This document shows positions 57,269 through 64,000 of a DNA stretch of 64,000 nt, one piece after another. The notes beneath the pieces are model-generated. The model saw only the letters and a list, made by a program, of their open reading frames with translations. It was not told the DNA's origin and made no database searches. This DNA is from Duganella sp. 1224 (GTDB taxonomy: Bacteria > Pseudomonadota > Gammaproteobacteria > Burkholderiales > Burkholderiaceae_D): assembly GCF_013408245.1 (NCBI RefSeq), contig NZ_JACBYS010000001.1, positions 2,170,001 through 2,234,000 of the forward strand, written 5' to 3'. A program made the position numbers and the translations under genes. The stretch's first letter is position 1. Every line of letters starts with the position of its first letter.

Positions 57269-57718
57269 ATGGATCTCGACCTGCAATTTCGCCCGATGAA
57301 GGCGCCTCCGACCGCCAAAGTGCTGCTGGCTTTTCGCAGGGATGCCGGCTTCAACAGCGTCATGCCGCAAGCGCAGGCCCACGATCCGCGCGGCACCATC
57401 CAATGGGTGTCGGTGGAATTGAAAAACAAGCAAATCGGCATCGCCCGGCTGGAACTGGCGCCGCCGGCGTTCTGCTTTGTGTCGGACCTGATGATTTTGA
57501 GCCAGTATCGCGGACGCGGCGTCGGCCACTGGTTCGTCAAGCGGATCGAGCAATACTGCCTCGGTTCGGGCATCTTGCGCCTGATCCTGGAGGCGGCGGA
57601 AGGCACCGACCGTTTCTACCAGTCGCAATCCTTTTTCCCCGACCCGCTGGCGCCGCGCCTGTGGCGCAAGGAAATCAGCCCCCTGCAGCGGCGCCTCTTC
57701 AAGCCGATGTTTGCCTGA
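57269..57718 (+). CDS. GNAT family N-acetyltransferase
   Basis: 149 residues. The acetyl-CoA signature is seen: LMILSQYRGRGVGHWFVKRIEQY. Upstream strands QWVSVELKNKQIGIARLELA fit the GNAT fold. A C-terminal basic helix (QRRLFKPMFA) ends it. Substrate unknown. It starts 105 bases from the flavin reductase start, divergent. Confidence 0.85.
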   Translation: MDLDLQFRPMKAPPTAKVLLAFRRDAGFNSVMPQAQAHDPRGTIQWVSVELKNKQIGIARLELAPPAFCFVSDLMILSQYRGRGVGHWFVKRIEQYCLGSGILRLILEAAEGTDRFYQSQSFFPDPLAPRLWRKEISPLQRRLFKPMFA

Positions 57719-57724
57719 TCCGGC

Positions 57725-58570
57725 TCAGCGCTTCAGCCTTGCCAGTAATGCGTCGGCCACGCCGTTGGCCGAGGCCGGATTCTGGCCGGTAATCAGTTCC
57801 CGATCCGTCACCACGTAAGGCTGCCAGTTGGCCGCGCTGCTGTAGGCGCCGCCCGCCGCTTGCAGCGCCGTTTGCGGCGTGAATTTCATCGTGCCGCCGT
57901 TCAGCATCGGCTTGGCGGCATCCTCTTCCTGGTTGCTGATCACCGTCATCTTGTAACCGGCGTAAATCCAGCCCTGTGGCTTGGCCGCCTTGCCGCCGCT
58001 TTCCAGCGGCTTGGTCAGTTGATGCGGCTGGGCCAGCGTCGACAGCAGCGCGATCGGACCGTGGCAGACCAGCGCGGTGGGTTTGCCTTGCTGGTGGAAG
58101 GCGGTCAGCAGGCGGCCCAGCGGGGCGCTGTACAGCAAATCCTGCATCGGCGCGTGGCCGCCGGGGATATAAATGGCGTCATAGCGGTCGTACCCGGCCT
58201 GCTCCACGCGCGCCAGACTGATCACCGGCGAGCTGGCGGCCGCGGTCAGCTGCAGCTTGTCCAGCAGTGCCAGATGCTGCTGCATGCTGGCTTCATCATT
58301 GCCGAAGTACATTTGGTCCAACGAATGGCGGTCCACGGTCGGCACCTTGCCCAACGGGGTGGCGAAGGTGACAGTGTGGCCGGCATCCAGCAGCTTTTTG
58401 ACCGGCTGCATCAGCTCGTTGGCGTAGAAGCCGGTGTCGAAGCTACGGTTGTCGCGCAGCGCCAGCTGGGACTCGTCGGACAACACAACCAGTACATTGG
58501 CGGCGTGGGCGCCGAGGGCGGACAGGCTCACAATGGCGCCGGCAACGGCGTTACGGAGGGTGGGCATCAT
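57725..58570 (-). CDS. Exported DJ-1/PfpI family protein
   Basis: 281 residues with a signal peptide ([15 protein letters not shown]). DJ-1/PfpI core: [23 protein letters not shown], and nucleophile Cys in [10 protein letters not shown]. This looks like a periplasmic type-1 glutaminase-like protein (chaperone or glyoxalase candidate). Start at ATG 58570; a second Met follows at once. Divergent from the LysR gene. Confidence 0.87.
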   Translation of the reverse strand: MMPTLRNAVAGAIVSLSALGAHAANVLVVLSDESQLALRDNRSFDTGFYANELMQPVKKLLDAGHTVTFATPLGKVPTVDRHSLDQMYFGNDEASMQQHLALLDKLQLTAAASSPVISLARVEQAGYDRYDAIYIPGGHAPMQDLLYSAPLGRLLTAFHQQGKPTALVCHGPIALLSTLAQPHQLTKPLESGGKAAKPQGWIYAGYKMTVISNQEEDAAKPMLNGGTMKFTPQTALQAAGGAYSSAANWQPYVVTDRELITGQNPASANGVADALLARLKR

Positions 58571-58614
58571 GGTATGGCTCCTTGTTTTGACAGTGGCGCC
58601 AGTGTATTCGTGTC

Positions 58615-58648
58615 TTGAATGTGATTAAATAACCTCCGATTCAAATCA
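58615..58648 (+). promoter_or_regulatory. Candidate LysR binding dyad
   Basis: Inverted repeat TTGAAT-N18-ATTCAA (58615-58644) in the divergent PfpI/LysR region, with a nested TGATT...AATCA. LysR proteins often bind such dyads and the LysR gene begins 24 bases on. Confidence 0.35.
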
Positions 58649-58668
58649 TTTGTTCGCAAAAGGTGAAA

Positions 58669-59568
58669 ATGGCGAGACAATTCGATCACATGGCAGACCT
58701 GGAGGCGTTTGTCACCATCGTCGACAAGGGCACGATCAGCGCGGCGGCGGTGGCGCTGGGCACCACGCCGTCGGTGCTGAGCCGCGCGGTCGCCCGGCTG
58801 GAGGCGCGGCTTGGCGTCCAGCTGATGCGCCGCACCACCCGCCGGCTGAGTGTGACGGAGGCCGGCAACCTGTACCTGGAGCAAGCGCGCAACGCCTTTG
58901 GCCTGATCGCCGATGCCGAACGCGCCATTCAGGGACAAGGCGGCGAACTGTCCGGCAAGGTGCGCATCAGCGTGCCGACCACCTACGGCCATTACCGGCT
59001 GCCGGCGATGTTACGGCCGTTCATTGAGCGGCATCCGCAGGTGTCCGTCGAGTTAAGCGTCAGCAATCGCAACGTCGATCTGGTTGCCGAGGGCTACGAC
59101 CTGGCGATCCGGCTGGGCGAACTGGCTGACAGCGGGTTAGCGGCCAAGCGGCTGGGCGACGAAGCCGTGTGCCTGGTGGCGTCGCCGGATTATTTGCGTC
59201 GGGCCGGCACGCCGGAGACGCTGGACGAACTGGCCGGGCACGCTTGCCTGCCCTTCATCATGCCGAGCACTGGGCGGCAGGCGCCGTGGCTGCTGCACGT
59301 GGATGGCAAGGAAATCGACTGGCAGGCGCCGGCCCGCCTGCGGGTGGCGGACGATGTGCTGGGGGTGGTGTCGCTGGCCGAGCAGGGCTTAGGCATTTGC
59401 CAGACCTATCATTTCGTGGCGGCGGACAGGCTGGTTGCCGGTCGGCTGGTCGAGGTGCTGCCTGGGCTGCGCGGACGCAGCAGGCCGTTTTCGCTGATTT
59501 ATCCACCGCACCGGCGGTTGTCGGCGGCGGTGCGGGCGCTGATTGATGCTTTGCCCGGCGGTTGTTAA
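58669..59568 (+). CDS. LysR family transcriptional regulator
   Basis: 299 residues. HTH (about 8-65): TIVDKGTISAAAVALGTTPSVLSRAVARLEARLG and the family TRRLSVTEAG; substrate domain from about 90 with KVRISVPTTYGHYRL. Chosen start ATG 58669 (MARQ) follows AAGGTG. Likely regulates the divergent PfpI gene. About 98 bases separate them. Confidence 0.92.
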   Translation: MARQFDHMADLEAFVTIVDKGTISAAAVALGTTPSVLSRAVARLEARLGVQLMRRTTRRLSVTEAGNLYLEQARNAFGLIADAERAIQGQGGELSGKVRISVPTTYGHYRLPAMLRPFIERHPQVSVELSVSNRNVDLVAEGYDLAIRLGELADSGLAAKRLGDEAVCLVASPDYLRRAGTPETLDELAGHACLPFIMPSTGRQAPWLLHVDGKEIDWQAPARLRVADDVLGVVSLAEQGLGICQTYHFVAADRLVAGRLVEVLPGLRGRSRPFSLIYPPHRRLSAAVRALIDALPGGC

Positions 59569-60086
59569 CAAATTCTGTGGATAAGGCTGTTAACAAGCAT
59601 CAAGGCACACCAACAAGTGCTTGTTTCGTAAGGACAAATGTTTGCTGCGTAATTTTTCCGCAGCAAAGTTATCCACCGCGCGGGCGGTCGAATCAGTCAT
59701 AAAGCGGCATGCCCGCCATTTCGCCAGCCACTCCTCACCCGCGAGATTATAAATACCGTCACGCCAACAATCGGATATTCCACAAGCACGCCAATTAAGC
59801 GGCGATAATCGAAGTTACCGTCGAGCTGAATATCGGCATGCGTTGAAATAATATATCGATAAGCATGCAGGCAAAATATGCGACACGCCACAATGCTGCC
59901 AAATTATGCCGCCGACTATATCGCTGATTCCGGCCACACGCGCATATCGCCGCCGGGTCAATAAACAGCCGGCGGGTTCTGCCCTGCCGGCGCAAAGCCG
60001 ATGTATTGGCGTCCATCCTGCTCTCCCGTAGGAAAGCGACACTGAAGCATGCCAAAAACCGGCGCCTTCAGGCCAATTTTTGGCAT
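59569..60086. other. Intergenic region with DnaA-box-like sites
   Basis: Lower GC, no convincing gene. A perfect DnaA box (TGTGGATAA, 59576-59584) follows the LysR stop, and a near-match (TTATCCACC, 59669-59677) comes later. TTTGCTGCG / CGCAGCAAA (59641-59667) forms a hairpin. A minus-strand ORF of 73 residues (59795-60016) has a GGGAGAG site but no recognisable family; I do not call it. Confidence 0.5.
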
Positions 60087-60114
60087 AAAAAAGCGGCGCG
60101 GCAAGCCGCGCCGC
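60087..60114 (-). terminator. Terminator of the chemoreceptor gene
   Basis: 10-bp perfect stem GCGGCGCGGC / GCCGCGCCGC with AA loop, followed by a T6 run on the minus strand (A run 60087-60092). It is about 13 bases after the gene stop. Confidence 0.9.
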
Positions 60115-60127
60115 CTTGCTCTGCCTA

Positions 60128-61765
60128 TCAGCCGTTGGCCAACCGCAAATTGCGGTGCGTGCGCGAATTCATCGTCGCGCTGGTTTTCACCGGCAAATGC
60201 GCGATATTCGATTCTGCGGCATCCAATTTAAACTGCCCGACGATGTCATTTAAATGCGCAGCCTGTTCCTTTAATTCCTCGGCAGCCGCGCTGGCTTCCT
60301 CCACCAAGGCGGTATTCTGTTGCGTCATGCCATCCATTTGCCCCAGGGCCTGGCTGACCTCCTGAATACCCGCACTTTGCTCCTGACTCGCGTCGCTTAT
60401 TTCAGCCATAATCTCCGTCACCCGGCGAACGCTGTCCACGACCTCGTGAATAGTAATCCCCGCCTTTTGTACCAGCTCGGAACCACTGCCGACTTTAACC
60501 ACCGAATCATCAATCAGGATTTTAATTTCCTTGGCCGCCTGCGCCGCGCGGTGCGCCAATACCCTTACCTCGCTGGCCACCACCGCAAAACCCCGGCCTT
60601 GCTCACCGGCGCGGGCCGCTTCCACCGCCGCATTCAACGCCAGAATATTCGTCTGGAAAGCAATGCCGTCGATAACAGAAATAATCTCAACGATTTTTTT
60701 CGACGATTCATTGATCGATTCCATGGTATCGGTCACTTGGCGCATCACCACACCACCCTGCTCCGACACGTCTGACGCCGACTGCGACAGCTGATTGGCC
60801 TGCTGCGCATTGCTGGCATTCTGCTTCACCGTCGAGGTCAACTCCTCCATCGCCGTCGCCACCCGCTCCAGCGACTGCGCCTGCTGCTCGGTGCGCTGCG
60901 ACAGGTCGGCATTGCCGGTCGCGATCTCCTGCGACGCATGGCTGATCGCCTCGGTGCCATGCCGCACCTCGCTGACGATGCCCGCCAGGCTGTCGCGCAT
61001 GCCCTTGATGGCAAACAGCAAACTATCCTTGTCTTCCGGCGCCAGATGCACACTGACCGCCAGGTCGCCCTTGGCGATGCGGCTGGCGATTTCGGCTGCG
61101 TAGACCGGCTCGCCGCCCAACTGCTTCAGCAACAGCCGCTTGATCAAGCCGGCAATCACCACGCTCAGGACAAAAGCCACCACCGCCAGCACCGTCACCA
61201 GGCGCCGCGCGCCCGTGGCGTCGTCTTCCACCATTTCGGCAGCGCCTTCCGACTCTTTCTGCACCGACTTCACCAGCACGCCCATGTCCTGCACGATGCG
61301 GCGGCGCAGCGGGCTGCACTCCTCGACCAGGAAGCGGCCGTATTCCTCCATCTTGCCCGCCTCGCGGTACTGGCGCGGGCGCTTCAGCTCGTTCGCCATG
61401 GCCAGCAGCCCTTCCTTCACCTTGGCAAATTGCGGATCGTTGGCATACACCGGCGTCATTTTCTCGACGGCGGCCAGATACACCGCCTTTTGCTCATCAA
61501 CGATGTCCAGTTCGCGCATGGCCTGCGCGTTGTCGGTGAAAATGTAGGCATTGCGCGCGGCCAGGCCGGTCTGCGCCAGCGCCTCGCGCGCCAGGTACAG
61601 CGGCTCCAGCCGCTCGGAGGAGATGCGATTATCTTCGTAGAAGGCCTTCGACAGCGACGACACGCGCATTACCGAAAACACCGCCAGCACCAGCATCAGC
61701 GCGGTCAGCATGCCAAAGCCCAGCGACAACTGGGTACCGATTTTTAATTTCTTGAACGAGTCCAT
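60128..61765 (-). CDS. Methyl-accepting chemotaxis protein
   Basis: 545 residues. TM1 about 12-32, periplasmic four-helix-bundle-like sensor about 33-190 ([12 protein letters not shown]; Tar-type 4HB), TM2 about 190-210, HAMP, then cytoplasmic domain. The signalling tip has [20 protein letters not shown] with [10 protein letters not shown]. Methylation-helix glutamines are present. No C-terminal pentapeptide NWETF. Senses small molecules and controls flagellar CheA. Confidence 0.95.
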   Translation of the reverse strand: MDSFKKLKIGTQLSLGFGMLTALMLVLAVFSVMRVSSLSKAFYEDNRISSERLEPLYLAREALAQTGLAARNAYIFTDNAQAMRELDIVDEQKAVYLAAVEKMTPVYANDPQFAKVKEGLLAMANELKRPRQYREAGKMEEYGRFLVEECSPLRRRIVQDMGVLVKSVQKESEGAAEMVEDDATGARRLVTVLAVVAFVLSVVIAGLIKRLLLKQLGGEPVYAAEIASRIAKGDLAVSVHLAPEDKDSLLFAIKGMRDSLAGIVSEVRHGTEAISHASQEIATGNADLSQRTEQQAQSLERVATAMEELTSTVKQNASNAQQANQLSQSASDVSEQGGVVMRQVTDTMESINESSKKIVEIISVIDGIAFQTNILALNAAVEAARAGEQGRGFAVVASEVRVLAHRAAQAAKEIKILIDDSVVKVGSGSELVQKAGITIHEVVDSVRRVTEIMAEISDASQEQSAGIQEVSQALGQMDGMTQQNTALVEEASAAAEELKEQAAHLNDIVGQFKLDAAESNIAHLPVKTSATMNSRTHRNLRLANG

Positions 61766-61998
61766 GGGACGCTCCTGTGGTAGGCAAAGTCGGGTTGAAC
61801 AACCAGGCTCGCGGGATCAGGGCGATGGAAAACCGATGGAACAGTCGGGATGGGGACGGAAAAGGCGGCGGAGGCGCTGGCTAGGGCGTGGCCGGCGCGT
61901 CGGAACAATGCATCTGCCCACACTATGCCCTAAAAGATTCCATACATCAACATAAATGAAACCAGCGCTTCACAAGCTGTAGGTTCTACGGAAAAATC

Positions 61999-62045
61999 TT
62001 GACTCCAGTCCTACTAGAAGGTAGGCTACCATTCATTGACCTACC
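61999..62045 (+). promoter_or_regulatory. Promoter and dyad upstream of the DUF308 gene
   Basis: -35 TTGACT (61999-62004), 17-bp spacer, -10 TAGGCT (62022-62027). CCTAC-N6-GTAGG dyad (62010-62025) overlaps it and CTACC repeats at 62026-62030 and 62041-62045, so a repressor site is likely. This fills most of the 317-bp gap after the chemoreceptor start. Confidence 0.45.
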
Positions 62046-62082
62046 AACTAATAGATAGCAAACACTCTGCAAAGGATATTCC

Positions 62083-62649
62083 ATGAACCAAGCCTCCACC
62101 ACGGCCGCTTTCTCCGCGAATGAAAGCTGGCTGAAAACCTACTACTTCACCCGCGCCGCCGTTGCCGCCGCCTGGGTGTTTCTTGCACTGAATGCCGACC
62201 AGAGCGGCCCGCTGGCTGCCATGCTGTTCGTGTTCTACCCGCTGTGGGACGCCGTGGCCAACCTGGTCGATGGCGCGCGCAGCGGTGGCATCTCCCGCAA
62301 CCATACCCAGCAGTTCAATGTCATCGTCAGCCTGGCGGTCGCCGTTGGCGTCTATCTCGCCCTGCCCGACATGCATCGCGTGCTGAGCGTGTTCGGCGTC
62401 TGGGCCATCCTGTCCGGCGTGCTGCAGCTGGGCACCGGATTGCGCCGCCGTAAGCAGTATGGCGCGCAGTGGGCGATGATCCTGAGCGGCGCGCAATCGG
62501 CGCTGGCCGGCGGCGTGTTCATCTTCCAGGCGCAGGCGGCCGCCACGCCGACTGTCGCCACTGTGGCCGGCTACGCCGGGTTTGGCGCCTTTTATTTCCT
62601 GGTGTCCGCCCTGTCCCTGAGCATCAGCGGCCTGCGCCGCGACAAATAA
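62083..62649 (+). CDS. DUF308-like integral membrane protein
   Basis: 188 residues with six hydrophobic helices (e.g. AAVAAAWVFLALN, AMLFVFYPLWDAVANLV, VIVSLAVAVGVYLALP, VFGVWAILSGVLQLGTGL). DUF308/HdeD-like arrangement is suggested by the paired helices. ATG 62083 follows GGATATTCC; function unknown. A likely operon with the next two genes. Confidence 0.75.
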   Translation: MNQASTTAAFSANESWLKTYYFTRAAVAAAWVFLALNADQSGPLAAMLFVFYPLWDAVANLVDGARSGGISRNHTQQFNVIVSLAVAVGVYLALPDMHRVLSVFGVWAILSGVLQLGTGLRRRKQYGAQWAMILSGAQSALAGGVFIFQAQAAATPTVATVAGYAGFGAFYFLVSALSLSISGLRRDK

Positions 62650-62664
62650 ACGCAAGGAGCCACC

Positions 62665-62865
62665 ATGGCCAGCCATCCTGTCACGCCGGTCGCCTCGGTC
62701 TCCGCGATCCGCTGCGCCCGGATCAGGACCGGCGAGCGCCAGGCCACCTATTTTGCCCAACTGGAAGAATGGCGGTTCTACTCGCACATGCTGGCCGCGG
62801 AACGCCGCCAGCGTGAGCGGGACGCCGTCCCGTTTCCCCACCCCGCTGACGACAGCGCCGCTTAA
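62665..62865 (+). CDS. Small protein, unknown
   Basis: 66 residues, no signal or helix stretch. CARIRTGERQATYFAQLEEWRFYSHMLAAERRQRERD is charged and helical. AAGGAG is six bases before ATG 62665, and only 15 bases lie after the DUF308 stop. It ends one base before the M61 start. No family recognised. Confidence 0.6.
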   Translation: MASHPVTPVASVSAIRCARIRTGERQATYFAQLEEWRFYSHMLAAERRQRERDAVPFPHPADDSAA

Positions 62866-62866
62866 C

Positions 62867-64000
62867 ATGCCGATCAAGACCCTGCTTCTCGCCACATCGC
62901 TGTCGATGCCGCTGCTCGCCGCCGCGCAGCCTGCCACCCTGCCCAAACTGGACCTGCTGATGATGCCGCACCAGCACGGCGCCGAGGTCGACGCCATCGG
63001 CGTCCGGCTGACCATCGACAATCCGCACCTGGCGCCCGGCGCCAGCCTGCTGACCATGCCGACCTACGCGGTGTCGATCGACGTGCCGGCTTACGCGGCC
63101 GACGCGATCGAGGCCCGCGACGATGCCGGTCCGCTGACGCTGACGGTCAAGGAAGGCGAGCCCGATCCGTCGATGGTGTTCCGAGACTACCTGGTTGGCC
63201 GCGCCACGGTCGGCAACGTGGTGGTGCGCTACACCGGCAAGCCGCGCGCGGTGGACGCCCACACCCGCAACGGCCCGCTGTACGATTTGCGCGCCGAGGC
63301 CGGCGGCCTGCTGGGCGCCGGCATGTACTTCCTGGCCCTGCCCGCGGACGAGCGCCGCTACCAGATCACGCTGGACTGGGACCTGTCGCAGGCCGCGCCC
63401 GGCACGCGCGGCGTCTGGAGCCTGGGTGAAGGCCGGCAGACGCTGGCCGGCACCAGCGGCGACCTGTTCCAGAGCGGCTTCGCCATCGGCCCGGTGAAGA
63501 GCCTGCCGGCCGACGGTCGCGGCCCGTTCGCGCTGTACTGGCTGAGCGAACCGCCGTTCGACATGGCGCGCCTGGCCGCCGACACCCAGGCCATGTACCG
63601 CGCCATGGCCAGCTTCTTCCAGGATCAGGGCACCACCTACCGCATCTTCGCGCGCCGCAATCCCTACCCGTCCTCCGGCGGCTCGGGCTGGACCCGTTCG
63701 TTTGTGTTCGGCTACGGTTCGGACGGCGCCAACGCCGACGACCAGAAACTGCTGCTGACGCACGAAATGGTGCACAACTGGCCGCGCCTGGATGACAACG
63801 ACCTCAGCACCACCGCCTGGTACACCGAGGGCACGGCCGAGTACTACACCGCCGTGCTGTTGTACCGCAACCAGTCGATCACGCTCGACAAGTTCGCCGA
63901 ACTGGTCAACAAGCACACCGAGGATTACATGACCAGCCCGTTCATCCACACCAGCAATCAGCAGGCCGGCGAGCAGTTCTGGTCCGACACGCGCGCGCAA
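62867..64000 (+). CDS. M61 family glycyl aminopeptidase (partial, runs off the right end)
   Basis: 378 residues seen, C-terminus missing. Signal peptide MPIKTLLLATSLSMPLLAAA. M61 hallmark: THEMVHNW (HExxH, H299/E300/H303) with a third Glu ligand about 18 residues later in YTEGTAEYY (E321). The N-terminal region has beta strands typical of M61. It starts directly after the small ORF and is probably in that operon. It is exported, so it acts on periplasmic or extracellular peptides. Confidence 0.9.
   Translation, partial: MPIKTLLLATSLSMPLLAAAQPATLPKLDLLMMPHQHGAEVDAIGVRLTIDNPHLAPGASLLTMPTYAVSIDVPAYAADAIEARDDAGPLTLTVKEGEPDPSMVFRDYLVGRATVGNVVVRYTGKPRAVDAHTRNGPLYDLRAEAGGLLGAGMYFLALPADERRYQITLDWDLSQAAPGTRGVWSLGEGRQTLAGTSGDLFQSGFAIGPVKSLPADGRGPFALYWLSEPPFDMARLAADTQAMYRAMASFFQDQGTTYRIFARRNPYPSSGGSGWTRSFVFGYGSDGANADDQKLLLTHEMVHNWPRLDDNDLSTTAWYTEGTAEYYTAVLLYRNQSITLDKFAELVNKHTEDYMTSPFIHTSNQQAGEQFWSDTRAQ

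Noticed and set aside
59795..60016. 73-residue minus-strand ORF
   Set aside because: Has a weak GGGAGAG site but no recognisable family and unusual composition; left uncalled.

Overview
The window reads as chromosome of a GC-rich betaproteobacterium, most likely family Oxalobacteraceae (Massilia/Duganella/Janthinobacterium type). The basis is codon use, the order cysS - DNA glycosylase - accA - tilS - lysC - tRNA-Ser, a phasin gene for polyhydroxyalkanoate granules, and many sensory and two-component genes. I ran no search; the family is inferred.

Layout. 1-600 is a lower-GC edge with the tail of one unknown gene. 600-2700 holds two near-identical tRNA-Ser(GCT) genes bracketing a DUF2459 lipoprotein and a Sel1-like protein. 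2.7-8.7 kb is housekeeping on the minus strand (lysC, tilS, accA, DNA glycosylase, cysS). 9-14.4 kb carries two cyclophilins, lpxH, a periplasmic solute-binding protein and small envelope or unknown proteins. 14.3-20.3 kb is a minus-strand stressosome operon: RsbR, RsbS, RsbT, an RsbT-RsbX fusion, a histidine kinase with a degenerate RsbT-like N-terminus, and a receiver-PAS-kinase-receiver hybrid. 20.4-23.3 kb is a GntR-ABC exporter operon. 23.4-28.2 kb holds a YceH-like protein, cysE, rlmB and rnr. 28.4-31.4 kb has four tRNA-Leu(CAG) genes interleaved with a hybrid kinase whose membrane domain matches the plant/cyanobacterial ethylene receptor, and a DUF1349 protein. 31.4-37.1 kb has a qorB/qorR-type divergent pair, a large sensor kinase, a diguanylate cyclase and a phasin. 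37.3-41.3 kb is a FAN1-like nuclease plus XPD/DinG-type helicase pair. 41.3-46 kb contains a host-attachment-family protein, an SDR pseudogene, an NTF2-like protein and a LiaF-like/LytSR envelope-stress operon. 46-57.7 kb has a LysR gene, hemolysin III, a BlaI - M56::M23 protease - TonB receptor operon, a patatin-like protein, a three-domain FAD oxidoreductase, L-asparaginase II, a flavin reductase and a GNAT. 57.7-64 kb has a PfpI-family protein with a divergent LysR gene, a chemoreceptor, a DUF308 membrane protein, a small ORF and an incomplete M61 aminopeptidase running off the right end.

Sensing dominates. Nine genes are kinases, receivers, a cyclase or a chemoreceptor, and the stressosome operon feeds directly into kinases rather than a visible sigma factor. 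The strongest leads are the stressosome with its decoy-like RsbT kinase, the ethylene-receptor-like kinase, and the BlaI/M56::M23/TonB operon. Several large palindromes, two of them sharing outer arms, sit right at stop codons and look like dispersed terminator-type repeats.
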